Assembly: GCF_020404405.1 (NCBI RefSeq)
Contig: NZ_JAIZDA010000006.1
Location: 62,001-126,000 of the forward strand
Direction of reading: 5' to 3'
Length of the DNA stretch: 64,000 nucleotides
Source of the DNA: Novosphingobium sp. FKTRR1
GTDB lineage: Bacteria > Pseudomonadota > Alphaproteobacteria > Sphingomonadales > Sphingomonadaceae
Shown here: positions 37,228 through 45,954 of the stretch, piece after piece
How the letters are laid out: each line of letters opens with the position of its first letter
Position numbering within the stretch: the stretch's first letter is position 1
Made by a program: the position numbers and the translations under genes
Notes under the pieces: model-generated
Told to the model about the DNA's origin: nothing
The model's input: only the letters and a program-made list of their open reading frames with translations
The model's database searches: none

Positions 37228-38438
37228 ATTCGCCGCGACCCGCAGGGGTATCTCGTCATTATGTTCTGGCCGCAGGGGGCACTGGCGGCCACCTGATCCC
37301 GGCGTTCGCGCTGGCGGTGGAGCTTGACCGGCGCGGACACCATGTCGCGCTGGTGACCGACGAGCGCGGGGCGAAGATTCCCGGCAAGCCCGATTTCCTG
37401 CCCGCCCACGTGCTGCCCGCCGGGCGGCTGGGCAAGAACCCGGTGGCGCTGGCCAAGGGTCTGTCGGCGATCTGGCGCGGCCGCTCGATGGCGCTGCGAC
37501 TGTTCGACAGCTTTGAGCCATCGTGCGTGGTCGGGTTTGGCGGTTATCCGGCTTTGCCCGCGCTGCTGGCGGCGCAGGCGGCCAAGATCCCGACGCTGAT
37601 CCACGAACAGAACGCGGTGCTGGGCCGGGTCAATCGCTTTCTGGCCAAGCGGGTCGATGCCATCGCCACCGCCTATCACGAGGTCGAGCGGCTCGATCCC
37701 AAGCTGTGGGGCAAAGTGCGGCTGGTGGGCAATCCGGTGCGGCCCGAAGTGCTGTCCTTGCGCGGACAGCCGTTCCCCGCGTTCACCGAGGACAGCCTGT
37801 TCCGCGTGCTGGTGACCGGCGGCAGCCAGGGCGCCTCGATCCTGGCCGACGTGGTGCCCGACGGCCTTGCCATGCTGCCGCCCGCGCTGCGCCAGCGCCT
37901 GCAGGTAACCCAGCAATGCCGCCCCGAAGACCTTGAGGCGGTGCGCGCGCGCTATGCCAGCCATGGCATTCCGGCGGAACTCGGCACCTATTTTCAGGAC
38001 ATGGCGAGCCGGTTGGCAGAGGCGCACTTGTTCATCGGGCGCGCAGGAGCCTCGACCATCGCCGAACTGACCGCCGTGGGCCGGCCGGCGATCCTGATCC
38101 CGTTGCCCATCGCCACCGACGATCATCAGGCGGTCAACACCCGCGAGATGGTCAAGGCCGGGGGCGCGCGGGCGATCCGCCAGACCGGTTTCACCCCCAA
38201 GGAACTGGCCAAGCAGATCCAGACGATGGCGCTGCACCCCGAAACGCTCGGCAATGCCGCGCATGCCGCATGGAACTGCGGCTTGCCCGATGCCGTGTCC
38301 GACCTTGCCGACCTTGTCGAAAGCTTCGGCGCTTCCCCGATCATGGACGTTATCCGCATGACTTCGCCGATCGGTGCTGCCGCTGGCGCACCTGCCTCTG
38401 CCGCAGCGACCCGTTCCGCGCAGGAGCACCGCTCGTGA
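37224..38438 (+). CDS. murG: UDP-GlcNAc:lipid I N-acetylglucosaminyltransferase
   Basis: This peripheral membrane enzyme converts lipid I to lipid II. The N-terminal glycine loop is [12 protein letters not shown]. The second domain carries VTGGSQGAS and the donor site [11 protein letters not shown]. At 404 residues it is longer than the usual 355-370, because of an Ala-rich tail ([19 protein letters not shown]). The ATG at 37224 overlaps the ftsW stop; its own stop overlaps murC (GTGA). Confidence 0.96.
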   Translation: MNSPRPAGVSRHYVLAAGGTGGHLIPAFALAVELDRRGHHVALVTDERGAKIPGKPDFLPAHVLPAGRLGKNPVALAKGLSAIWRGRSMALRLFDSFEPSCVVGFGGYPALPALLAAQAAKIPTLIHEQNAVLGRVNRFLAKRVDAIATAYHEVERLDPKLWGKVRLVGNPVRPEVLSLRGQPFPAFTEDSLFRVLVTGGSQGASILADVVPDGLAMLPPALRQRLQVTQQCRPEDLEAVRARYASHGIPAELGTYFQDMASRLAEAHLFIGRAGASTIAELTAVGRPAILIPLPIATDDHQAVNTREMVKAGGARAIRQTGFTPKELAKQIQTMALHPETLGNAAHAAWNCGLPDAVSDLADLVESFGASPIMDVIRMTSPIGAAAGAPASAAATRSAQEHRS

Positions 38439-39859
38439 AGGGCGTCGGTGTAGAGATCGGGACGATCCACTTCGTCGGCATCGGCGGCATCGGCATGTCG
38501 GGCATCGCCGAAGTGATGCACAACATGGGCTATGCGGTGCAGGGCTCGGACATGGCCGAAAGCTATGTCGTCGATGGCCTGCGCCAGCGCGGCATCCCGG
38601 TGATGATCGGGCAAAGGGCCGAAAACGTCGATGGCGTGTCGGTGGTCGTGACCTCGACCGCGGTGAAGCGTGACAATCCCGAAGTCGTCGCCGCACTGGA
38701 AGCGCGCGTGCCGGTGGTGCGCCGCGCCGAAATGCTGGCCGAACTGATGCGGTTGAAGAACACCGTGGCCGTGGCCGGCACGCACGGCAAGACCACCACG
38801 ACCTCGCTGGTCGCCTGCTTGCTCGATGCGGGCGGGGTGGACCCGACGGTGATCAACGGCGGCATCATCAACAGCTATGGCTCGAACGCGCGGCTGGGCG
38901 ATTCGGACTGGATGATCGTCGAGGCGGACGAAAGCGACGGCTCGTTCCTGCGGCTGGATGGCACCATCGCCATCGTCACCAACATCGATCCCGAACACCT
39001 CGATCACTATGGCAGCTTCGACAAGGTCAAGCGCGCCTTCGTGGAATTCATCGAGAACGTGCCGTTCTACGGCGCGGCGATGCTGTGCATCGACCATCCC
39101 GAAGTGCAGGCGATCATCCCCAAGGTGCGCGACCGCCGCGTCATCACGTACGGATTTTCGGCGCAGGCCGACGTGCGCGGCGAGAGTGTTACCCCGATTT
39201 CCGGTGGCAACCGCTTCAATGCCGTGCTGCGCCAGCGCGACGGCAGCTTCCGCCGGATCGAGGACATCGAACTGCCGATGCCGGGCCGCCACAACGTGCA
39301 GAACGCGCTGGCCGCGATTGCCGTGGCGGTGGAAATGGGCGTGTCCGACGAACTGGTGCGCACCGGCTTTGCCAAGTTCGGCGGGGTCAAGCGCCGCTTC
39401 ACCAAAGTGGGCGAGATCGCCGTGGGCGAGGGTTCGGTCACGATCATCGACGATTACGGCCACCACCCGGTCGAGATCAAGGCCGTGCTCGCCGCCGCGC
39501 GCGAAGGGGTGAAGGGCCGCGTCATCGCGGTGGTCCAGCCGCACCGCTTTACCCGGTTGCGCGATCACATGGAGGACTTTCAGGGCGCCTTCAACGATGC
39601 CGACGTGGTCTATGCCGCGCCGGTCTATCCGGCGGGCGAAGCGCCGATCGAGGGCGTCGACAGCGCCGCGATGGTTGAAGGCATCAAGGCGCGCGGCCAC
39701 CGCAGCGCGCACCTGATCGCGGGGGCCGATCCGCTGGCTGCGGAACTGGCGGCCACGATCCAGCCGGGCGACATGGTCGTGTGCCTTGGCGCGGGTGACA
39801 TCACCAAGTGGGCGGCGGGTCTTGCCAGCGCGATCGAGCGCGAGCGGAGCGCGGTGTGA
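38435..39859 (+). CDS. murC: UDP-MurNAc:L-alanine ligase
   Basis: The enzyme adds L-alanine, the first stem-peptide residue. The N-terminal UDP-binding motif is [11 protein letters not shown], the ATP loop is [12 protein letters not shown], and the later [10 protein letters not shown] is a family signature. The 474 residues fit. The start is the GTG at 38435 inside the murG stop. The long open frame upstream in this register is only a shadow of murG. Confidence 0.96.
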   Translation: MKGVGVEIGTIHFVGIGGIGMSGIAEVMHNMGYAVQGSDMAESYVVDGLRQRGIPVMIGQRAENVDGVSVVVTSTAVKRDNPEVVAALEARVPVVRRAEMLAELMRLKNTVAVAGTHGKTTTTSLVACLLDAGGVDPTVINGGIINSYGSNARLGDSDWMIVEADESDGSFLRLDGTIAIVTNIDPEHLDHYGSFDKVKRAFVEFIENVPFYGAAMLCIDHPEVQAIIPKVRDRRVITYGFSAQADVRGESVTPISGGNRFNAVLRQRDGSFRRIEDIELPMPGRHNVQNALAAIAVAVEMGVSDELVRTGFAKFGGVKRRFTKVGEIAVGEGSVTIIDDYGHHPVEIKAVLAAAREGVKGRVIAVVQPHRFTRLRDHMEDFQGAFNDADVVYAAPVYPAGEAPIEGVDSAAMVEGIKARGHRSAHLIAGADPLAAELAATIQPGDMVVCLGAGDITKWAAGLASAIERERSAV

Positions 39860-40764
39860 TCGACCTGACGCTTCCGCCGGTTCGCGGCAAACTGACGCCC
39901 GACGCCCCGCTGGCGCCGCTGGTGTGGTTCAAGTCGGGCGGCACCGCGCAGTGGCTGTTCGAACCGAAGGACGTGGCCGACCTGCGCGCGTTCCTGTCCG
40001 CGCTGGACCCGCATGTGCCGGTCATGGCGCTGGGGCTCGGCTCAAACCTGATTGTCCGCGATGGCGGCGTGCCCGGCGTGGTGGTGCGGCTGGGCAAGGC
40101 ATTCGCCTCGGTTGCCAGGGCGGACGAGGTCACGCTGGCCTGCGGCGGCGGAGCATCGGGCATTCTCGTGTCCTCGACCGCGCGCGACAACGGCATCGCG
40201 GGGCTGGAATTCCTGCGCTCGATCCCCGGCACCGTCGGCGGGTTCTGCCGCATGAACGGCGGCGCCTATGGCCGCGAGGTCAAGGACGTGCTGTCAGATT
40301 GCGACGTGGTGCTGCGCGACGGCTCGATGGTGACGTTGCAACTGCCTGCGCTGGGCTACACCTACCGCCATTCCGAGCTGCCCGAAGGCGCGATCGTGGT
40401 CGCGGCGCGGTTTCGCGGGGAACCGGGCGAACCCGCCGCGATTCAGGCCGAGATGGACCGCATCAGCGCCGCGCGCGAAGCCAGCCAGCCGCTGCGCAGC
40501 AAGACCGGCGGCTCGACCTTCAAGAACCCGGCCCCTGAACTTTCTGGCGGCCACAAGGCGTGGGAACTGGTCGACAAGGCCGGGTGCCGGGGGCTGACCA
40601 TCGGCGGCGCGCAAGTCAGCGAGAAACACACCAACTTCCTGATCAACACCGGCGACGCCACCAGCACCGAGATCGAGGCGCTGGGCGAGGAAGTGCGCCG
40701 CCGGGTGATGGACCAGTTCGGCGTCGAACTGGAATGGGAAATCAAGCGGATCGGTCGTCAATGA
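39856..40764 (+). CDS. murB: UDP-N-acetylenolpyruvoylglucosamine reductase
   Basis: This FAD enzyme makes UDP-MurNAc. The FAD motif region reads [13 protein letters not shown] and [18 protein letters not shown]. The active-site Ser is in [10 protein letters not shown], and the segment [11 protein letters not shown] is typical of type I MurB. The 302-residue protein starts with GTG at 39856, overlapping the murC stop by 4 bp. Confidence 0.96.
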   Translation: MIDLTLPPVRGKLTPDAPLAPLVWFKSGGTAQWLFEPKDVADLRAFLSALDPHVPVMALGLGSNLIVRDGGVPGVVVRLGKAFASVARADEVTLACGGGASGILVSSTARDNGIAGLEFLRSIPGTVGGFCRMNGGAYGREVKDVLSDCDVVLRDGSMVTLQLPALGYTYRHSELPEGAIVVAARFRGEPGEPAAIQAEMDRISAAREASQPLRSKTGGSTFKNPAPELSGGHKAWELVDKAGCRGLTIGGAQVSEKHTNFLINTGDATSTEIEALGEEVRRRVMDQFGVELEWEIKRIGRQ

Positions 40765-40789
40765 GCGCCGCGAACGGAGTATCTTGAGA

Positions 40790-41749
40790 GTGTCTTTGCC
40801 CAAACTCCACATCGCCGTGCTGATGGGCGGCTGGTCGGCTGAGCGGCCGGTGTCGTTGATGAGCGGCGAGGGCGTGGCCAAGGCGCTTGAATCGCGTGGG
40901 CATCGCGTCACCCGCATCGACATGGGCCGCGACGTGGCGGTCAAGCTGGCGCAGGCCGCGCCCGATGTGGTGTTCAACGCGCTCCACGGCACGCCCGGTG
41001 AAGACGGCACCGTGCAGGGCCTGATGGACCTGATGGGGCTGACGTATACGCACTCGGGCCTCGCCACGTCGGTCATCGCCATCGACAAGGAGCTGACCAA
41101 GCAGGCGCTGGTGCCGCACGGCATCCCCATGCCCGGCGGGCGCGTGGTCAAAACCGACGAGCTGTACCGCGCCGACCCGCTGCCGCGCCCCTATGTGCTC
41201 AAGCCGGTCAACGAAGGGTCGTCGGTCGGCGTCGCCATCGTCACGGCGGAGGGCAACTATGGCAATCCGATCAGCGCCGATGCGCGCGGGCCCTGGCAGG
41301 AGTTCACCGAATTGCTGGCCGAACCGTTCATTCGCGGGCGCGAACTGACCACGGCGGTGCTGGGCGATCGGGCTTTGCTGGTCACCGAACTGCGGCCCAA
41401 GTCGGGCTTCTATGATTTCGACGCCAAGTATACCGACGGCATGACCGATCACATCTGTCCCGCCGACATCCCCGACGAGGTGACCGAGGCGTGCCGCGAC
41501 ATCGCCTTGCGCGCGCACCAGTTGCTGGGCTGCAAGGGCACCAGCCGCAGCGATTTCCGCTGGGACGATGAACAGGGTATCGAAGGGCTGTTCCTGCTTG
41601 AGGTCAACACCCAGCCGGGGATGACCCCGCTCAGCCTGGTGCCCGAACAGGCGCGCGCGCTGGGCATGGACTATGCCGATCTGGTCGAGGCGATCGTTGC
41701 CGAGGCGCTGGCCGCCCCAGCGCTGCCTGCCAAAGAAAAGGGCGACTGA
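40790..41749 (+). CDS. ddl: D-alanine--D-alanine ligase
   Basis: The enzyme joins two D-alanines with ATP for MurF. The ATP-grasp protein has LMGGWSAERPVSL at the N-terminus, NEGSSVGV in the ATP lid, LLVTELRPKSGFYDFDAKY, and the metal-binding EVNTQPGMTPLSL. The start is ambiguous. A TTG at 40784 and a GTG at 40790 both follow GGAG at 40776-40779; I use the GTG, which gives 319 residues. A tiny open frame between murB and ddl (40761-40787) is probably not a gene. Confidence 0.93.
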   Translation: MSLPKLHIAVLMGGWSAERPVSLMSGEGVAKALESRGHRVTRIDMGRDVAVKLAQAAPDVVFNALHGTPGEDGTVQGLMDLMGLTYTHSGLATSVIAIDKELTKQALVPHGIPMPGGRVVKTDELYRADPLPRPYVLKPVNEGSSVGVAIVTAEGNYGNPISADARGPWQEFTELLAEPFIRGRELTTAVLGDRALLVTELRPKSGFYDFDAKYTDGMTDHICPADIPDEVTEACRDIALRAHQLLGCKGTSRSDFRWDDEQGIEGLFLLEVNTQPGMTPLSLVPEQARALGMDYADLVEAIVAEALAAPALPAKEKGD

Positions 41750-41750
41750 C

Positions 41751-42794
41751 ATGGCGCAGACGATCCGTCGTGGCGGCAAGGGCGTGCGCCGGGTCGCGGC
41801 TGCGCGCGGGGCCAAGGCGCGCGTCGCCACCGCGCGGGCGCAGACCGGCACGATGGTCGGACAGGCGGTGCGGTGGTTGCCGTTCAGCGACGAGACGCTG
41901 CACCGCATTTTGCTGACGGCGATTCTTGGCGGCGCGGCGGCGCTGGTGCTGCTGGTTGCCAACATGGCCGGGGTGCCCGCGCTGATCGAGGAAAAGACGG
42001 CGATGATCGCCGCCGACGCCGGGTTCGAGGTGAAGCGCGTCGAAGTGCGCGGCGTCAACCGCATGAACGAGCTGGCGATCTATGAAAAGGTGCTCGGCCA
42101 GCGCGATCAGGCGATGCCCCGGCTCGATCTGGCGGCCTTGCGCGACCAGTTGCTGCAACTGTCGTGGGTCAAGGATGCGCGCGTTTCGCGGCAGTTGCCC
42201 GATACGCTGGTGGTCGATGTGGTCGAGCGTGATCCGCATGCGGTGATGCGCCACGATGACAAGCTGGTGCTGATCGACGAGACCGGGCACGAACTGGAGA
42301 CGGTCAGCAAGGCGCGGGCAAAGGGCCTGCTGGTGCTGACGGGCACCGGGGCCGAACAGCGCGTGGCCGATCTGGGCAAGCTGCTGGGCGCTGCGCCCGC
42401 GCTGCGCCCGCAAGTGGCCGAAGCCGAATGGGTCGGCAACCGCCGCTGGAACCTGACGTTCAAGACCGGACAAGTGCTCGCCTTGCCCGAAGGCGACGAT
42501 GCTTCGGCCGCGGCGCTGCTGACGTTCGCGCGGATGGACGGGGTCGACCGCTTGCTGGGCGGCAAAGTGGCGGCGTTCGACATGCGCGCGCCCGACAAGA
42601 TGTATCTGCGCGTGCCCGGCCATGCCGACGACGTGATCGCGCAAAAGGCAGCGGCGGCGCGCGCCAAGGCCGAGGCCGCCACCGCCAAAGTCGCCACCGC
42701 CAAGGCCGCTACTGCCAAGGCCGCTACTGGCGCGCACGCAACGCAAGCCAACGCGGCCGTGCTGCAGCACGCTTCGGCAACCGCACGGAACTGA
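41751..42794 (+). CDS. ftsQ: Cell division protein FtsQ
   Basis: This bitopic divisome protein links FtsL/FtsB and FtsI. It has a basic cytoplasmic N-terminus, one membrane helix (ILLTAILGGAAALVLLVANM), then a POTRA domain starting near FEVKRVEVRGVNRMNE and a beta domain. The 347 residues include an Ala/Lys-rich tail after the beta domain, encoded in part by a 15-bp tandem repeat at 42699-42728. The ATG at 41751 is 1 bp after the ddl stop. It abuts ftsA. Confidence 0.93.
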   Translation: MAQTIRRGGKGVRRVAAARGAKARVATARAQTGTMVGQAVRWLPFSDETLHRILLTAILGGAAALVLLVANMAGVPALIEEKTAMIAADAGFEVKRVEVRGVNRMNELAIYEKVLGQRDQAMPRLDLAALRDQLLQLSWVKDARVSRQLPDTLVVDVVERDPHAVMRHDDKLVLIDETGHELETVSKARAKGLLVLTGTGAEQRVADLGKLLGAAPALRPQVAEAEWVGNRRWNLTFKTGQVLALPEGDDASAAALLTFARMDGVDRLLGGKVAAFDMRAPDKMYLRVPGHADDVIAQKAAAARAKAEAATAKVATAKAATAKAATGAHATQANAAVLQHASATARN

Positions 42795-44081
42795 ATGATG
42801 GCGGTTCCTCGTATCACCAAGGTCTTTGCGGCCGTCAACATCGGCTCGTTCCGCACGTCGGCGATGATCGCCGGGCTGTCGGAAAACGGCGAGATGGTCG
42901 TGCTCGGTTCCGGCCATCGCGCCAGCCAGGGGATCAAGCGCGGCTATGTCACCGACATGCAGGCGGCCACCCATTCGGTGCGCGATGCGATCGAGCGGGC
43001 CGAAAAGATGGCCAATGCCAGCGTGCAGGGCGTGTGGATCGGCTGCGCGGGGGCAGGGCTCGCCAGTTCGACCGCGCGGGTCGAAGTCGAGATCGGCGGG
43101 CGGCGGATCGAGCCCGACGATATCGAGCAACTGCTCGTCGCCGGGCGCGAGGTGATCCAGCCCGACGGGCGAACGGTGCTGCATGCCCAGCCTGCGCACT
43201 ACACGCTCGACGGGGCGCACGGCGTGCCCAACCCCAAGGGGCTGCATGCCGAACGGCTGGCGGTCGATATCCACGTGATGCTGGCCGACGGCGCGCCGGT
43301 GCGCAATCTCAAGGAAACGGTCGAAAACGCGCACTTGCGGGTGGAAGCCGTGGTGGCTTCACCGATCGCGACCGGTATGGCCTGCCTCACCCCCGAAGAG
43401 CGCGAGCTGGGCGTGGCGCTGGTCGAATTCGGGGCCGAAGTGACGACGATCTCGGTCTATGCTGCCGGGATGCTGCTGGGCCTGCAGGTGCTGCAGTTCG
43501 GATCGGGTGACATCACCGATGCGCTGGCGTCGGCCTTCGGTATCCGTCGCTATCAGGCCGAGCGGTTGAAATGCATGTCGGGATCGGCCGTCGCCAGCCC
43601 GGCCGACCACCGCGAGATGATCCCGGTCAATGCGCCCGGCGATCCCGAAGGCGCGGGCCAGATCGCGCGCCATGCCGACGACAAGAACCGCATCCCCCGC
43701 GCCGAACTGGTGTCGGTCATCACCCAGCAACTGGGCTACTTCACCGACGAACTGGGCCGCGCGCTCAAGGCGATGGGCTTCACCGGGCAGCGCGGGCAGC
43801 AGGTCGTCCTGACCGGGGGCGGGGCGCAATTGCCCGGCCTTGCCGACTTCGTGCAAGGGGCGCTGGGGCGGCCGGTACGGATCGGCACCCCGCCGACGAT
43901 GATGGGCCTGCCGCCGGGCAACGCCACGCCAAGCTCGTCGACATTGGTCGGCCTTATCCTCTATGCGGCGGCAGAGCCGGTCGATATCCGCACGATCGGG
44001 TCGAAATGGGCCCCCAACCAGGCCTATTCGGGTTTGGGTCTGTTCGCCCGACTGTGGCGTGCCTTGCGGGAATATTTCTGA
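42795..44081 (+). CDS. ftsA: Cell division protein FtsA
   Basis: This actin-like protein tethers FtsZ to the membrane. The N-terminal phosphate loop region is VNIGSFRTSAMI. The second nucleotide motif is VVLTGGGAQLPGL. The C-terminus GLFARLWRALREYF is the expected amphipathic membrane-targeting helix. 428 residues. Two ATG codons start the gene directly after ftsQ. The 167 bp between ftsA and ftsZ probably hold an extra ftsZ promoter. Confidence 0.96.
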   Translation: MMAVPRITKVFAAVNIGSFRTSAMIAGLSENGEMVVLGSGHRASQGIKRGYVTDMQAATHSVRDAIERAEKMANASVQGVWIGCAGAGLASSTARVEVEIGGRRIEPDDIEQLLVAGREVIQPDGRTVLHAQPAHYTLDGAHGVPNPKGLHAERLAVDIHVMLADGAPVRNLKETVENAHLRVEAVVASPIATGMACLTPEERELGVALVEFGAEVTTISVYAAGMLLGLQVLQFGSGDITDALASAFGIRRYQAERLKCMSGSAVASPADHREMIPVNAPGDPEGAGQIARHADDKNRIPRAELVSVITQQLGYFTDELGRALKAMGFTGQRGQQVVLTGGGAQLPGLADFVQGALGRPVRIGTPPTMMGLPPGNATPSSSTLVGLILYAAAEPVDIRTIGSKWAPNQAYSGLGLFARLWRALREYF

Positions 44082-44248
44082 TGGAACCGACCATCCGGGC
44101 GCAAACAAGCACAATTGCACCCGATTTGCGGTCAATTGGTGGTCCATCCTGTGGAAAAGCGCTGTCAGACTTTGATTCCATGATTCAATCCGTGCCAAAG
44201 AAGATCATTCACCTTCTTGCGTGATTTTACCCGGCGAGGGAGACCGAA

Positions 44249-45781
44249 ATGAGCATCAACATCGGACCGCCGTCGATCGACGAGTTGCGGCCCCGCATCA
44301 CGGTGATCGGGGTCGGCGGTGCTGGCGGCAACGCCATTGCCAACATGATCAATGCCCGGATCGAGGGTGTCGACTTCATCGTCGTCAACACCGACGCTCA
44401 GGCACTGAACAACTCGATTGCCGAAAACCGCATCCAGTTGGGTCCGGACATCACGCAAGGTCTGGGCGCCGGCGCGCGCCCCGAAGTGGGCAAGGCCGCT
44501 GCCGAGGAAACGCTTGAGGAGATCGAGCGGTCGCTGGCCGGCGTGCACATGGTGTTCATTGCGGCGGGCATGGGCGGGGGCACCGGCACCGGCGCCGCGC
44601 CGGTCATCGCCGAAGCCGCGCGCCGCAAGGGCGTGCTGACCGTCGGCGTGGTGACCAAGCCGTTCCTGTTCGAAGGCACGCGCCGCATGCGCGCGGCCGA
44701 ATCGGGCATCGAGGAACTGCAGAAGCACGTCGACACGCTGATCGTCATTCCCAACCAGAACCTGTTTCTGGTGGCCAAGGCCGAAACGACCTTCAAGGAG
44801 GCGTTCCAGCTTGCCGACGAAGTGCTGCAGCAGGGCGTTCGCTCGATCACCGACCTGATGGTCATGCCGGGCCTGATCAACCTCGACTTTGCCGACGTGC
44901 GCTCGGTCATGGGCGAAATGGGCAAGGCGATGATGGGCACGGGCGAGGGCGAAGGTCCGAACCGCGCGCTTGAAGCGGCCGAACGCGCCATTGCCAACCC
45001 GCTGCTCGACGGCGTGTCGATGCAGGGGGCCAAGGGCGTGATCATCTCGATCATCGGCGGCGACGACATGAAGCTGCTCGAAGTCGACGAAGCGGCCAAC
45101 CATATCCGCGAACTGGTCGATCCCAACGCCAACATCATCTGGGGATCGGCGTTCAATCCCGATCTGGATGGCAAGATCCGCGTGTCGGTGGTCGCCACCG
45201 GCATCGAGCAGACCAACGAGCAGGCAGAGATCGCCGCGCGGCCGATGACGTTCGGCGCCTCGCGCGGGCCGGCCATTCCGGGGGCGAGCGCGCCGCGCGC
45301 GCCTGTCGCCGCACCGCCCGCAGCGCCTCAACCTGCGGCGACCGTGCCGCCGGTTTCGGTCGTTGCGCCCGCTCCGGCCGCTCCGCGCTTCGCACCGCCG
45401 CCTGCGGTGGAACCGCCAGTCGAAGAGCCCGTCGCTCGCGGCTTCCCGCCGGTCCAGCCGACCCCTGTCGAGCCTGCACCGACGCTCGACTTGCTGGACC
45501 TCAGCGACGAGCATGAGCCGGTTGCCGCGCCCGAATCCGGCTATGCGTCGCTTCCGGAAGAGCCGCCGGTGCCGCCGCGCTTCGGCAAGGCGCAACCCGG
45601 ACCCGGCACGCCGACCGGCGCGCCTGCGCGCGGCACGACGGCGGGTGGCAGCACCTTGTTCGAGCGGATGGCGAACCTGTCGCGCGGGGGTGCCCGCACC
45701 GAGCCTGAGGACGATGATCCCGATGGCGGCGGCGCATCGCTCAATATCCCGCGTTTCCTTGGTCGGCAGAACAACCAGTAG
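44249..45781 (+). CDS. ftsZ: Cell division GTPase FtsZ
   Basis: This tubulin-like GTPase forms the Z ring. The GTP-binding G-box is [15 protein letters not shown], and [10 protein letters not shown] begins the domain. The synergy loop region [17 protein letters not shown] is intact. A long Pro/Ala-rich linker of about 170 residues, usual for alphaproteobacteria, leads to the C-terminal peptide [11 protein letters not shown] that binds FtsA and other partners. The 510 residues fit. GGGAGA precedes the ATG. Confidence 0.98.
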   Translation: MSINIGPPSIDELRPRITVIGVGGAGGNAIANMINARIEGVDFIVVNTDAQALNNSIAENRIQLGPDITQGLGAGARPEVGKAAAEETLEEIERSLAGVHMVFIAAGMGGGTGTGAAPVIAEAARRKGVLTVGVVTKPFLFEGTRRMRAAESGIEELQKHVDTLIVIPNQNLFLVAKAETTFKEAFQLADEVLQQGVRSITDLMVMPGLINLDFADVRSVMGEMGKAMMGTGEGEGPNRALEAAERAIANPLLDGVSMQGAKGVIISIIGGDDMKLLEVDEAANHIRELVDPNANIIWGSAFNPDLDGKIRVSVVATGIEQTNEQAEIAARPMTFGASRGPAIPGASAPRAPVAAPPAAPQPAATVPPVSVVAPAPAAPRFAPPPAVEPPVEEPVARGFPPVQPTPVEPAPTLDLLDLSDEHEPVAAPESGYASLPEEPPVPPRFGKAQPGPGTPTGAPARGTTAGGSTLFERMANLSRGGARTEPEDDDPDGGGASLNIPRFLGRQNNQ

Positions 45782-45789
45782 GCATCCTG

Positions 45790-45817
45790 ATGCCGGAGTG
45801 TCGCAGCGCTCCGGCAT
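45790..45817 (+). terminator. Hairpin after ftsZ
   Basis: ATGCCGGAG at 45790-45798 pairs perfectly with 45809-45817 around a 10-nt loop, 8 bp past the ftsZ stop. No U-run follows, so it may be a weak or Rho-assisted stop at the end of the dcw operon. Confidence 0.5.
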
Positions 45818-45954
45818 GCCTGCCATCCGGTTTGGCCCGTTCAGTGCGCTCCATTCAATGAAGTCAGGCCGATCCGCGTTCGGTCCGTCTTGCGGACAGG
45901 GCAGGTCGGCTAAGTGTTGTCACAGGCGGAGAATTGCCCGCTAAGGGGTCCGCA

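Noticed and set aside
40761..40787. Tiny open frame between murB and ddl as a leader peptide
   Set aside because: Eight codons without attenuator hairpins; more likely a chance frame at the murB stop.
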